A DNA stretch of 64,000 nucleotides from Haematococcus lacustris (taxonomy: Eukaryota; Chlorophyta; Chlorophyceae; Chlamydomonadales; Haematococcaceae), in assembly GCA_030144725.1 (NCBI GenBank), contig JASKMD010000021.1:4038825-4102824 (forward strand), written 5' to 3'. Below the pieces are notes generated by a model that saw only the letters and a list, made by a program, of their open reading frames with translations, was not told the DNA's origin and ran no database searches. Made by a program: the position numbers and the translations under genes. Shown piece by piece: positions 35,072 to 45,684 of this stretch (positions are counted from its first letter, which is position 1; the number at the start of each line of letters is the position of its first letter).

Positions 35072-36727
35072 CGTGAACATGGCAATCCAGGGGTGGTGTA
35101 GCATGTGCAGCACTGTAGGCCGATCCTCTGCAGCCCAGCACAGCCCGGCCGGATGCAGTCTGAAGGCTGGACTAGCCCAGCAGCAGGTGCGCTGCGCACT
35201 GCACTTCACCCAGGGTTTGCTTGTGTCAAAGACATGGTCTGGTGCCAATACATTGTATACCCAGTCCTGCAGCCAAGCTTCTACACCTCCTAGCCCTGTC
35301 CCAGGCAAGCAAAACTGATTCAACAAGGAACAACATGTTGGGCTGTGGGTAATCTCACTCAGCTACTCCAAACAAGTTGTAGCATCCTCGGTCGCACCCT
35401 TGATGACTACAAACCCCACACCGGTGACATTTCCCCCCTAAACCACTGGGCACCCCATCAAAACTAACAGCTTGATGCGTATGAGACTAACAGCCTGTGT
35501 AAAACACTAGGGCCTATGCATTGTTGCGGGCCCGGCCATCAGCACGCCGCCGGTACTTGCCTGGGTGCTTCTTCAAGCAGGCGCTTATGAAGGAGCGCGC
35601 CCACTCTGACATGGCTGCGGGGTAGTGGATGTTGACGGAGATGATGTTGCGTGCAGTGTCCACCATCTGCTCCGCCTTGAAGGGCGACTCGCCCGCCACC
35701 AGCTCATAGGCAAACACACCCACGGCCCACGCATCGGCGCCCATCTTGTAATGGGGGGCACCGGGCGTGCTGCAAGGCCGCACATCCACCAGTGGCAGCA
35801 CTGAGCAACGTTGGCCCTGTGCTGTGGTTGTGGGTGTAAATGCAGCTGAGCTGATCTGGGCTGCAAGGCGCACAACCCTGGTGCTGGCCTTCAGAGTTAG
35901 GATTGGGGTAAGGGTTAGGGTTAAGTAGGGTCGGGGTTACCTTGTGAAGGGTATGGGCAAGGGTTAGGGTTAGGTTAGGTTAGGTTAGTGGTACCTTTTG
36001 AACTGGTCAGGGGTGTCCTTGGTAGGGCAACGCAGCACTTCAGGAGCCTGCAGTCATTGCAGTGCGGGTGGGTTGACCCAAACCCTACGCAGGTGGTGGG
36101 CTGCTGCCACAGCCGTGGGTCTAGACGGCAAAGTTCACCCAGCTGCTGCACTAGGCCACTCAGCACCAAGGCTGCGCCAGGCGCTTGGAGCCTGACCCCT
36201 GAGGGCAGGAGCGTGGCCTGAGACAGCTTACCATGTAGTCCTGCAGCAGCAGCAGCAGCAGAAGCACAAGGGCACATCATGAGGGCAACTGCCCGAGCGC
36301 CAGCTATCTGGTCAGCGGTGACGCTGCCTCACCCCGCCCCATGAGCTCTGCGCAGCTAACCCCGCTGTGCTCATTAAGAAACTGCCCCATACGCTGCGCT
36401 GCTAATCCCACCCTTGCCTGCTTGTTTGCCTTGCTCGGCCTACTCCTCCTAGATTGTGGCACTGTGACCCAGAAGTGTCAAATGCCCCATGCCCTGTGGT
36501 TCCCATCATGATGACGCTGGCCCCAAACTCAGTGAGCTGGAGCGACCAAGCGCTTGCTCGTATCCATGAGGGATGGAGGCCACCCAGGGGCTGGAGTGGC
36601 ACCCTGTCAAACCACTGTGACCCCACCTAACAAGGCTGTTGTGCACAGCTTCAGACCAGGCTGACCCAGCTGCTGCGCTGGACTGGTCACTGGTGGCTGG
36701 CTGTGCTCGCCTGTTGGCCTGGTTGCA

Positions 36728-36807
<80 letters not shown>

Positions 36808-38947
36808 CTGGTTGGTGGCTGGCTGGGGGCCTGGTGCTCCTCTGCCAGTGCTGCTCCTTGTCCATTACATTACATCTGGCTCAGTCCCACCCAGGACCGC
36901 ACCATCAGCCACGTGACAGAGATGCAGTCCCTGGAGCACCTGGTGGCGCATGCTAAGCACCTCCTCACCAAGGTGCCAGCCCGTGTGTTTGCCCGCTCCT
37001 CACGCAGGTCCACAGCCAGCCCAAAGTCCGCCAGCTTCAGCTGCCTGCTCTCTGTCAGCAGGCAGTTCTCAGGTCTGCGCAGGCCGTGCAGGGCGGCTGG
37101 TGCAGCAGACGCCTGTGTCTCTACAGGTGCTGGTGCAGTACATGCCATCTTTCACAATGCATGCACCCTATGGCGGCATTACATGGCCGCACCAACTGGC
37201 CCCTGACTTGAGACTTGATGCTCAGACTCCCTATGTGTGACGCAGGTGCATTACATGTGTGATGTTTGCAGCATGGGCCGGCAGGATTGGGTTTGCACAG
37301 ATGGTTGGATGTCACTGCGCCTGAGTTCTGGCTGCAGCCCGTTGTCAACACAGTTGAAAGGTCCTTGGTAAAGGAGGCGTGGGCTGCCCTGGCTCGAGGC
37401 ACCAGCCTGCGCCCCAGCCTGCCTTGGGGGTGGAAGGGTGGGAGAAGAGGGGGGAGGGGAGGCAGCAGGGGCTGGCAATTCACCCAGCTCACTTGATGTC
37501 CCTGTGGATGATCCCCTGCACACATGGAAGACAGGCACATGCATGGCGATGTCACACAGGGCGTGCAGTGCACGCCGTGCACTGCCCACAGGCCATGGCC
37601 TCCTTGGTGTGTGACATGCTGAGAGCATCACACTCTTGCGCTAGGGCAGTTGGTAATAGTGTGGATTGACCTGGCAACTGCCAGTGTTTCCGCCGCTACT
37701 GAGGGCCCCAAACGGAAGTTGAAGGCCCGCAGGGTAGCCAGGCATTGCAGCATTAGAGACCTCCCCTCCCCTCCCCTCCCCTCCCCTCCCCTCCCCTCCC
37801 CTCCCCTCCCCTCCCCTCCCCCTCCCCTCCCTTGAGAACGTGGTGGAGTCCTGCCTGAACCCCTCCAGCCCCCCGCTCACTGCCCTGCCCTCACCTCGGT
37901 GTGCAGGTACAGCAGCGCTGACAGGAAGGGCTGCAGCACCAAGCTCACTGCCTGCCGCTCTGTCAGCCTGCCGCCGGTCTTGTACATGTAGCGCAGCAGG
38001 TCACCGCCCGCTGCATACTCTTGCACGATGATCACACAATTGGACTCCTGCGTGACGCACAGCAGGCAGAGCGCACAGCATAGGGCAGTGAACCCCTGGC
38101 TGCTCCTGACACTGCTGCTGCTGCCGCTGCTGTCAAGGCCCCATTCCTTGGTGAAGCAATGAGACTGCTGCTCTGCGCATATGGTGCCATCCTGCTCACC
38201 CTGCTAGGGACAAACCCTGCAAGAGTGTCAGGGACAAACCCTGCTACACCATTTTCCTTGTGTCCCACTACTTCACTGTCGCAGCTTTGTTAGCAGTATG
38301 CCCCTACCTGCACGCTCACCACCTAGCTGCTGGCAGAGTAGTGGTGTTTAAGACCGCTGAGCTTCACTGCCCCCTGCACTGCCTATGCTGAAGGGCAACT
38401 GCAGGACCTGGGCATGGATTAGAAACACCCGGCCTGTCCCCTGGCCTGCCTGCCCACTCGTCCGCCCACCTGCTCACTCGCCCGCCCGCCTGCCCACCTG
38501 CCCACCCACCCGCCTGCTCGCCTGCCACCTCGCTCATAGAGGAGAGGACGCTGAGTACGAGACAGCCACTGCCCATGTACCCAGCCCTGTGCACTGTCCC
38601 ACGCCATTGCAGCAGCCACAACAGCGGCCTGGAGCCCCTTGCCCTACATCCTGGCACCAACTCACCAGGAAGGCGGCGTAGAACTGCACGATGTTTTGGT
38701 GCTGCAGCCGTGAGTGCACGCGGATCTCGCGGTACAGCTGCACGCGCTGCAGGTCACACTGGTCAGCCAGGCGGTACACCTTGAGCACTACAAGCTCCAG
38801 CGTGCGCCGGCACCTGCAGCCAGTGAGCAGCATGAGGTGAAAGAAGGCGACCAGCCAAACAACACGCAGGCGGGGCTGTGGAGGCCCCCTTGACGCCAGG
38901 AGGGATGGCTGCTAGTAGCTGGTGAAACCAGACAGCAACACAAACTG

Positions 38948-39034
<87 letters not shown>

Positions 39035-42000
39035 ACAGGCAGGCTGACAGGCTGACAGGCCAGTGGACTGATAGGGTAGTGGCTGGGCTGCCTCTTCTGC
39101 ATCATTGGGCATTTGGCTGAACTGGGGAAGAAATGACGAGGGATGAATAGCAGCAAGGGCCCGGCAAGGTCACAGTGTGCCTGCATGCTTGGACCCAACG
39201 CACCACATCCATGGGAGCAGCCGAGTCCTGCAGCACACCTGGCAGTCTCATCGACGCTGTGGGCTGCTTTGCTGCCTGCACTGCCTTTGCTGCCTATGGT
39301 CATAGCAGTGCAGTGCCTCAACCTCACCCTTCCCTGCCTTTCAACTGATCCGCAGCATACAAAGGACTTTCTATCCAGGCCAAGCCAAGTCACGAAGACT
39401 ATGTACTGGCAGGGGTTAGTGGGAGGGGTTACTGAAGGAAGGAGGGGTGGAGGATGGTCAAGGACGGTGTGGTGGGGAGCCTGTAAACAGGTGAGAGGGA
39501 AGCAAGCTGGGATTGTCCAGCAGCCACAGAGCCCCTCATGCCAGGTCTTGTGGGCGCTACTGCTCAGATGGCCAGCCAGGTCCAGCACTGCCCTGTCTCC
39601 CCAGCCTGCTTGTCAGTCTCCAAGGAAAGGAGGAAAGGGAGCGGGGTAGTGGTGGTGGAAGTCAAGACCACAGTCCAGCACAGCAGTGCAATCGGTTGCA
39701 CGTTGGGTTAGGGTGCAGCTAGGGGTGACAGGTACCTGGGCTGGGGCTGTCACTGCTGCAGCTGCCCTGCCTACCCAGGATTGGAGGCCCGCACCTTGCA
39801 AAGTAAACGTCAGAGGCATAGCCCTGGTGCAGCTTCTTGATAAGCTTGAAGTCCCCCACACTCCATGTGGGGCGGCGCATCCCGGGCGGCACCGCAGGGT
39901 TGACTGCAAGGATGTTGCTGGCCTCCCACTGCAGCCACATGCCAGCCAGCAAGGCAGTCAGCTAGCGGTGTGGGCTGCTGGCAAGGGCACGCCCTTAGAC
40001 CACATGTCCACCCCACTGCTGTGCATGCGGTCATGCAGCATGACACCATAAGGCCAGTGTGCGCTTGCCTGTGCCCAGCAAGCAGCAGGGCCTCATCGCC
40101 CCTAACTCGCCCTTCCAGCCTGGCCCATTCAACTGGCCCATCCCGACCTTCCCTTGTCCTGTCCAGCCTGGCCCCTATGACCTGACAAGCATGGCCAGCC
40201 CTGCTCAGACTTGCATAGGCCGGCCAAACCTGTGTAGCCCTGCCCAGCCTGATCTGACCTCGTCAGGGCCAAACAACACGCAGGCGGGGCTGTGGAGGAC
40301 CCCTTGACGCCAGGAGGGATGGCTGCTGTCTGTGCTGTCACTGGGAAGCCCTTGGGATGTGCGGCTGGAGGCTTGGCTGCCTGCAGCAAGAGGGGTGGCT
40401 TTGCTTGCATGAGTGGTGTAGTACACTGGTCACACTTCGCATGGCCATTGATGATGGTGCTGTTGTGTGGCTTGCTAGTGGCTGCATGGCATGGAGTGAA
40501 AAGTGCAAGGCCAGCACCATGCGCCAGCATGTGAGCACCTCGTTGTGTGACCCCGACTGTGTTCCCATACAACGAGTGACCCTGACCGTGTGACCCTGGC
40601 CGTCTGAGCCTGCCTGTATGACCCTGACTGTGTGACCCTAACCGCACAAGCCATGCACACAGCAGCCGTGACCACCACAGCCAGCACCCCCTGACCCAGC
40701 GCAGCCAGGCCCTACCGACCTTGCATGTCCGCCTCGCCGCGTGTGCCTGCCTCCATCATGCGTTGGGCCTCCAGCACATTAACGTCAGACATGAACTGGT
40801 ACTTGTCCAGCTTGAGCAGGTGCTTGAGGGAGGCATGGCGAGGAGGCCGGCGGCGTGCCTGCAGCACCTGCTGGCTGCCAGCTGCTGGAACTGGCTGGCT
40901 CTGGCCATCGGCTGCGGTCTGGCTGTATTGTTGGACACCTGCCTGCTCGTGGCTGCCTGTTCCTCGGCCCTCCAAATCAGGTGCAGGACTGACCCCAGGT
41001 GCCGGGGACACCAGGCCCGGTCTAGCGGGCTGATACAGTCTGGCTGCGGGCTGCACTTGGCCCCCAGCCTGCTGTGCCATGAGGCTGGCTTGGTAGGCTG
41101 CCTGCAAGCTGTCCTGGTTTTCTTGCACGTGTTGGGCAGCCGCGGCAACCCGTGCAGCAGAGCTGCCAGTGGCTGGGGCTGGGGTAGGAGGCTGAGGTGT
41201 GAGGCACTCAGGCGGTCCTGCAGCGCACAGTAGGTGGACCAGTCGGTGGTGGTGGGAGCAGGCTGCGCCCCAGGCACCCTAACATCCTCCCTACATGCAC
41301 GCAGGCTTCCACGCCGGATTAGTCTTCTTCTTCTTCATCTTTTTTCAATAGGTGGTTGCATCTCAGGCAGCGCTTTAAATTGCTCATCTGACTCAGGGCC
41401 ACCCATATGCTGATTTAATGACCTGGGTGGTGGTACCCCTACCCTAACCCTGCCCTAACCCTGCCCTAACCCATGTGCTGCCCTAACCCATGTGCTGACC
41501 GAGCAAGTGGCGCCCGCTGGAGCTATGCTAGTGGCCAGACCAGGTGAAGCTGCCAGCAAAGGGCGCGGAGTACCCTGAGCTGGGCTGCGAGACCAGCCAC
41601 CCAAGGCCCAGCAGCAGCAGCAGCCTCCTGCTGTGCATAGTAATGTTTGCCCGGTTTGATCTGTCATCAGATTACAATTGGCGCATGTTTTAGATTCTAG
41701 ATTCAATTCTAGATTACAGCCCTCTTGTCCCTCACTAGGGCCTCCATTCTAGATTACAGCCCTGTCACAGGGGTCAGGCAATAGTGTAGATGGAAGGCGC
41801 CCATGCCATGTGCATGGGAACATAACTCCATACAGCAAAACACCGCCCCCACCTAGTGGTCCTTAGTGGTCCTTAGTGGTCCCTAGTGGTCTCACCTAGT
41901 AGTCCCTTGTGAGGGAGGAGGTGCTGACCAAGCTTTTGCAACATAGCTTACCTTGAAACGCTGGCATGCTAGTGTCAATGAGAAGGGGCAGCGATGCATG

Positions 42001-42706
42001 GCGGAGCACTCTTCGGAAGTTCTGCTGCTGCTGAGGCGGTGGCGACAGAGGTTGTATGTGCCTCGTTGCAGCAGCGGCATCATGCGGTGTTAGTGACATG
42101 CCAACGTCATTGCCTGGCTGCCAGGCAGTGTCGCCGGCCACAAGGCTGCCTGCCTGTGAGCTGTGGGGTGTGTATCCCTGTCCATTACGCGATGCCAGCC
42201 GTGGCAAGCTGTGGCCATCTGACTCCAGTTCTATGGTTGCCGGGGCCTCCACAAACACCATGTTTTTCATTTTAATTGACAGCATGCTGGTGATGCTGCT
42301 GCTGCTTTCATGGGTGAGGGTAACGTGTGCTGCGCCCTTGACCGTGGGGCTCCCACTGGGCAGCATGAATTCAGGCTGTCTTGTAAAACTGTCAGAGTGC
42401 CTGGATCGACGGGCAGATCTGCTGGCAAGCAATTGGGGTAACTTGCCTGCGAAACATATAGACAACAGCAGTGATTCAATCTACCTCCTTTGTACCTTCG
42501 CACACATTGCAAGTTATCGCACCATCCTGGGATTTAGGCTTAATCGGTGAGGCCGCGAGCCTCGGAGTTGTGGGGCCACTGGTTGGGTCACCATTTGGAC
42601 CCACAGCAGCGGGCAAGTCAGTGTCACTGTCGGGGTCGTCGCCCTGCGCCCCGTCATTGCCGCCAGGCGTCCTGAATAGCATCTTGAGCTTTTTCATGAA
42701 CCCCAT
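35072..42706 (-). CDS. Aurora-like protein kinase paralogue (kinase 2), possibly disrupted
   Basis: Phase-consistent exons: 42706-42496 (MGFMKKLKMLFRTPGG), 42446-41952, 41217-40720 (HASLKHLLKLDKYQFMSDVN), 39903-39795 (FKLIKKLHQGYASDVYFAR), 38813-38666 (VVLKVYRL and LYREIRVHSRLQHQN), 38047-37895 (VQEYAAGGDLL), 37515-37493 (23 nt, GIIHRDIK) and 37074 to about 36978 (PENCLLTESRQ, ADFGLAVDL). Then about 35874-35561 (YKMGADAWAVGVFAYEL) and 35127-35072 (EDRPTVLHMLHHPWIAMF). Catalytic Lys, HRD and DFG are present. The microexon equivalent to YMSPE of kinase 1 was not found, where an antisense AFG1 exon has entered. A Fanzor tail sits at the donor 35560. It may therefore be a recent pseudogene, or the exon may have been overlooked. 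Confidence 0.7.
35305..35555 (-). mobile_element. Solo Fanzor 3'-end fragment (subfamily A) in a kinase 2 intron
   Basis: Only the last codons (YRR ... ADGRARNNA, stop) and the conserved non-coding tail are present. They are joined to kinase 2 sequence directly after the exon end CACCCAG|GCAAGT. It ends near 35310 with AAAACTGATTCAACAAGG. Confidence 0.8.
36731..36807. repeat. (GGCT)n microsatellite
   Basis: About 19 tetramers in a kinase 2 intron. Confidence 0.95.
36886..36962 (+). pseudogene. AFG1 exon fragment, antisense inside a kinase 2 intron
   Basis: The segment reads DRTIS then TEMQSLEHLVAHAKH and includes the upstream acceptor CCCACCCAG. It is nearly identical to AFG1 exon 12180-12085 of this window (only a few base differences). 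It lies about 6 nt past a kinase 2 splice donor. Confidence 0.85.
37763..37830. repeat. (CTCCC)n pentanucleotide repeat
   Basis: About 13 pentamers in a kinase 2 intron. Confidence 0.95.
38949..39033. repeat. (GGCA)n microsatellite
   Basis: About 21 tetramers in a kinase 2 intron, ending in degenerate CAGGCTGA units. Confidence 0.95.
41773..41835 (+). mobile_element. Fanzor subfamily B 3'-tail fragment in a kinase 2 intron
   Basis: GGTCAGGCAATAGTG followed by GGCGCCCATGCCATGTGCATG matches the tails of copies 3 and 4 read outward from their stops. It is preceded at 41719-41750 by CAGCCCTCTTGTCCCTCACT, a word also found at 31380-31411 near copy 3. Confidence 0.5.
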
Positions 42707-43409
42707 TTCGCCAATTGAGCTGCCTTCGCCGAAGCGGTGCGCACAATGCTAGTGGGTGTGGGAAGGAGCTAGCGATGGCAGCGCCGTGGTGGTAAGCATG
42801 GTGGTGGGTGGATGTGGGTTGCAGCCCTCCTGTCACAGCGCGATGGCTTCGGATGACGACACAGAGAGGGATGAGGGACTGCGATGCACTGACCCGTTCC
42901 TAGCCGGCAAAGGCATATACAGTGTAGAATCAGCTCCTATCCCATCCCATCCCACCCCATCACCTATCCTATCTTGTCCCATTCCATTACCAATCAGCCC
43001 ACTCATACCATAAGCTATAGTAGTATCTGTCTAGACTAAGCAACCATTAAGAGCGCATACATGTATACATTGCCAATGTATATGTCTGTATCTATGGATG
43101 CCCAGACATAGTGGCAAGGGGAAGGGAGCCGCAGGGATTATCGTTCAAAACAGTACATGTATGAGCGCACATCTCTGAGACACCATAGGGCTGCTACCCT
43201 ATCAACACCCAGCACTTTTAGATGGCAGGCCTTTTGCTTACTGGTGTACAAACAGCAGCAGCAGAAGCAGCAGCAGCAACAAACAGCAGCAGCCTTTCGA
43301 GCAATCCATGCAAGTGATCCAACATGGGGCTTTGTGCCACAAGAGCGATCTTCATCGTCTCTGCCTCCGCCGTAGCGCCCTTACAGTGTAAAGAAACGGC
43401 AGCTACAAG
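42707..43409. other. Divergent intergenic region between kinase 2 and eIF3L
   Basis: It holds the presumed promoters of both genes. A plus-strand frame at 42843 (MASDDDTERDEG) might be a 5' exon of eIF3L, but no splice evidence links it. CCCAT pentamers lie at 42935-42965. Confidence 0.4.
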
Positions 43410-44806
43410 ATGGACGCTCCGTCGATGTTCGTTCATTACTTCTATCGCCATATCAGGTCAGGCAGCAGTGCGTTTTTCACGGCGTGCATTTCCTACGAGC
43501 TCCTGGTTTCCTTTGCCGCCGGCCGTCTGAACAGCTTGTCACCCCATTCAGGGAACGTAACATCCCTGAGATACAGTCAATGTACGAGGTATCATTCGTT
43601 AAGCTGAGCGAACGTTACTTCAAAACATCACCCTGGCCCGCGGTGGAACTCATCGCTGACATTGTGGACCAGGATCACGTCTTCTGTCTTCTGTATAAGG
43701 TTTTGCAATCATTAGCTGACCAAATGCTCAGCGTCAGCTCCAATAGGTGCTAAACTGAGCAGCTTGCCTGCTGCAGGAGCTCTACTACCGCCACCTGTAT
43801 GCACGCTGCACCCCAGACTTGCGGCAACGGTGTGAGTCATGGGACAACTACTGTGACCTATTCGGGTTGCTGCTGCACAGCAATGTGAACATGCAGCTGC
43901 CCAACATCTGGCTCTGGGATATGATCGATGAGTTCATCTACCAGTTCCAGGTATGCAGCCGCCCAGCAGTGTATGGCAGAGCTATCGCTAGGGCAGCCAC
44001 GCATCTGATAAAGGTACCTACCAGCACCAATGTCAGTGGCTTTCACTCGTGAAGGGTGCAGAGGGACGCGGCTTAGCAGGCGTGAGGGCAACTGGCAGCT
44101 GCAGAGTGTACTGGGATTGTATTGCCAGTTCTGCTCAGTCAGCCTTGCCAAGGTTGTCAGTCCACTGTATGCACTAGCAGGTCAGTCGGCCTTGACTGTG
44201 CAATGAGGTGCAGTTATGTGCGGTGTGTTGCTGGCTTGCAGAGCTTCTGCCAATACCGAGTGAAGACCAGCAGCAAGTCAGCAGAAGAGCTGGAGTTGTT
44301 GAAGGAGTGTGGCAAGGTGCAGCCCCGGTCAGCTCCCTCACACCCCTCCTACCCCTCCTACCCCTCATACCCCTCCTTGAGCCAGCCACCAGCATCAGCA
44401 CGACATGCAACCTTGCAAGTTGGCAGTGCTGCAGCATGCTCAAACAGTGGTGGCAAGATGGGGCTGGTCAGCAGGCCAGGCCCTGGCGGCCCTTCCATGC
44501 CGCTCCCTGCCGCTGCAGCCATGCTGTGCATCAGGGGAACCGAAACCTCTGGCACACTAGTCCCAGACAGCACCTCATCTTGCAGTCAACAAGGCTACGT
44601 GATGGCAGGCCTGCATGGCTGCATGCTGCTGTATCGGGTACTACTGACAGCAGCGCATGCCTGCAGCATGGTAGGAACCTGACAGACTGAGTGGTGGCAA
44701 TGGTGCCACTGCAGGTGTGGACTGTGCTGGAGGTGCTGAACGTGCTGCAAGCGCTGGTGGACAAGAGCGGCATCATCGCTGAGCTGGAGGCGGACGACGG
44801 TGCAAA
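43410..44806 (+). CDS. eIF3 subunit L, N-terminal third only
   Basis: Exons 43410-43456, 43552-43699, 43777-43950, 44242-44316 and 44715-44806 keep phase. They give MDAPSMFVHYFYRHIR, ERNIPEIQSMYEVSFVKLSE, FKTSPWPAVELIADIVDQD, ELYYRHLYAR, NIWLWDMIDEFIYQFQ, SFCQYRVKTSSKSAEELELL and VLEVLNVLQALVDKSGI. These are the conserved N-terminal blocks of eIF3L (eIF3 is the ribosome-recruiting translation initiation complex). About 178 residues are present against more than 500 in the family. The rest, including the PCI-like C-terminus, is not between 44807 and the pseudouridine synthase. A 500-N gap intervenes, so an assembly join or a true truncation are both possible. The start may be further upstream. 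Confidence 0.85.
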
Positions 44807-45184
44807 GTAGGCAGTCCCAGGGCGTCAGCGTATAACCAGGGCTGTATCAGCTGGAAGTCAGAGACTGTGAGCTGCGTCCCCTGACGCAAAGCAGGAGGGA
44901 CTGGGGGCTGCCTGGGGTGAATGAGCAACACCTTTGTAGCCGTAAACCTTACTGTGAGCAAAAGTCAACTACCTCTGAACCAAGATTACTACCCATCCGA
45001 CCCTGCCACCAACCCTACCCCTTCTGCAAGTAACTCCATCGCTACCTTGGCTTCCTCTGCTTTAGCTCCTGCCCCTACCACTGCCCCGCATGCTCTTGCT
45101 CTTGCCCCTGTCCCCTGCTCTCGCCTCGCCTCTGCTGCTGCTGCTGCTGCTGCTGGTCTCGCCGCTGCCACTGCTGCTTACCAG

Positions 45185-45684
45185 NNNNNNNNNNNNNNNN
45201 NNNNNNNNNNNNNNNNNNNNNNNNNNNNNNNNNNNNNNNNNNNNNNNNNNNNNNNNNNNNNNNNNNNNNNNNNNNNNNNNNNNNNNNNNNNNNNNNNNNN
45301 NNNNNNNNNNNNNNNNNNNNNNNNNNNNNNNNNNNNNNNNNNNNNNNNNNNNNNNNNNNNNNNNNNNNNNNNNNNNNNNNNNNNNNNNNNNNNNNNNNNN
45401 NNNNNNNNNNNNNNNNNNNNNNNNNNNNNNNNNNNNNNNNNNNNNNNNNNNNNNNNNNNNNNNNNNNNNNNNNNNNNNNNNNNNNNNNNNNNNNNNNNNN
45501 NNNNNNNNNNNNNNNNNNNNNNNNNNNNNNNNNNNNNNNNNNNNNNNNNNNNNNNNNNNNNNNNNNNNNNNNNNNNNNNNNNNNNNNNNNNNNNNNNNNN
45601 NNNNNNNNNNNNNNNNNNNNNNNNNNNNNNNNNNNNNNNNNNNNNNNNNNNNNNNNNNNNNNNNNNNNNNNNNNNNNNNNNNNN
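45185..45684. other. Assembly gap (500 N)
   Basis: A run of N of round length, probably a scaffold gap of arbitrary size. It begins inside a GCTGCT-rich low-complexity stretch. 44807-45184 shows no recognised exon. Confidence 0.98.
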
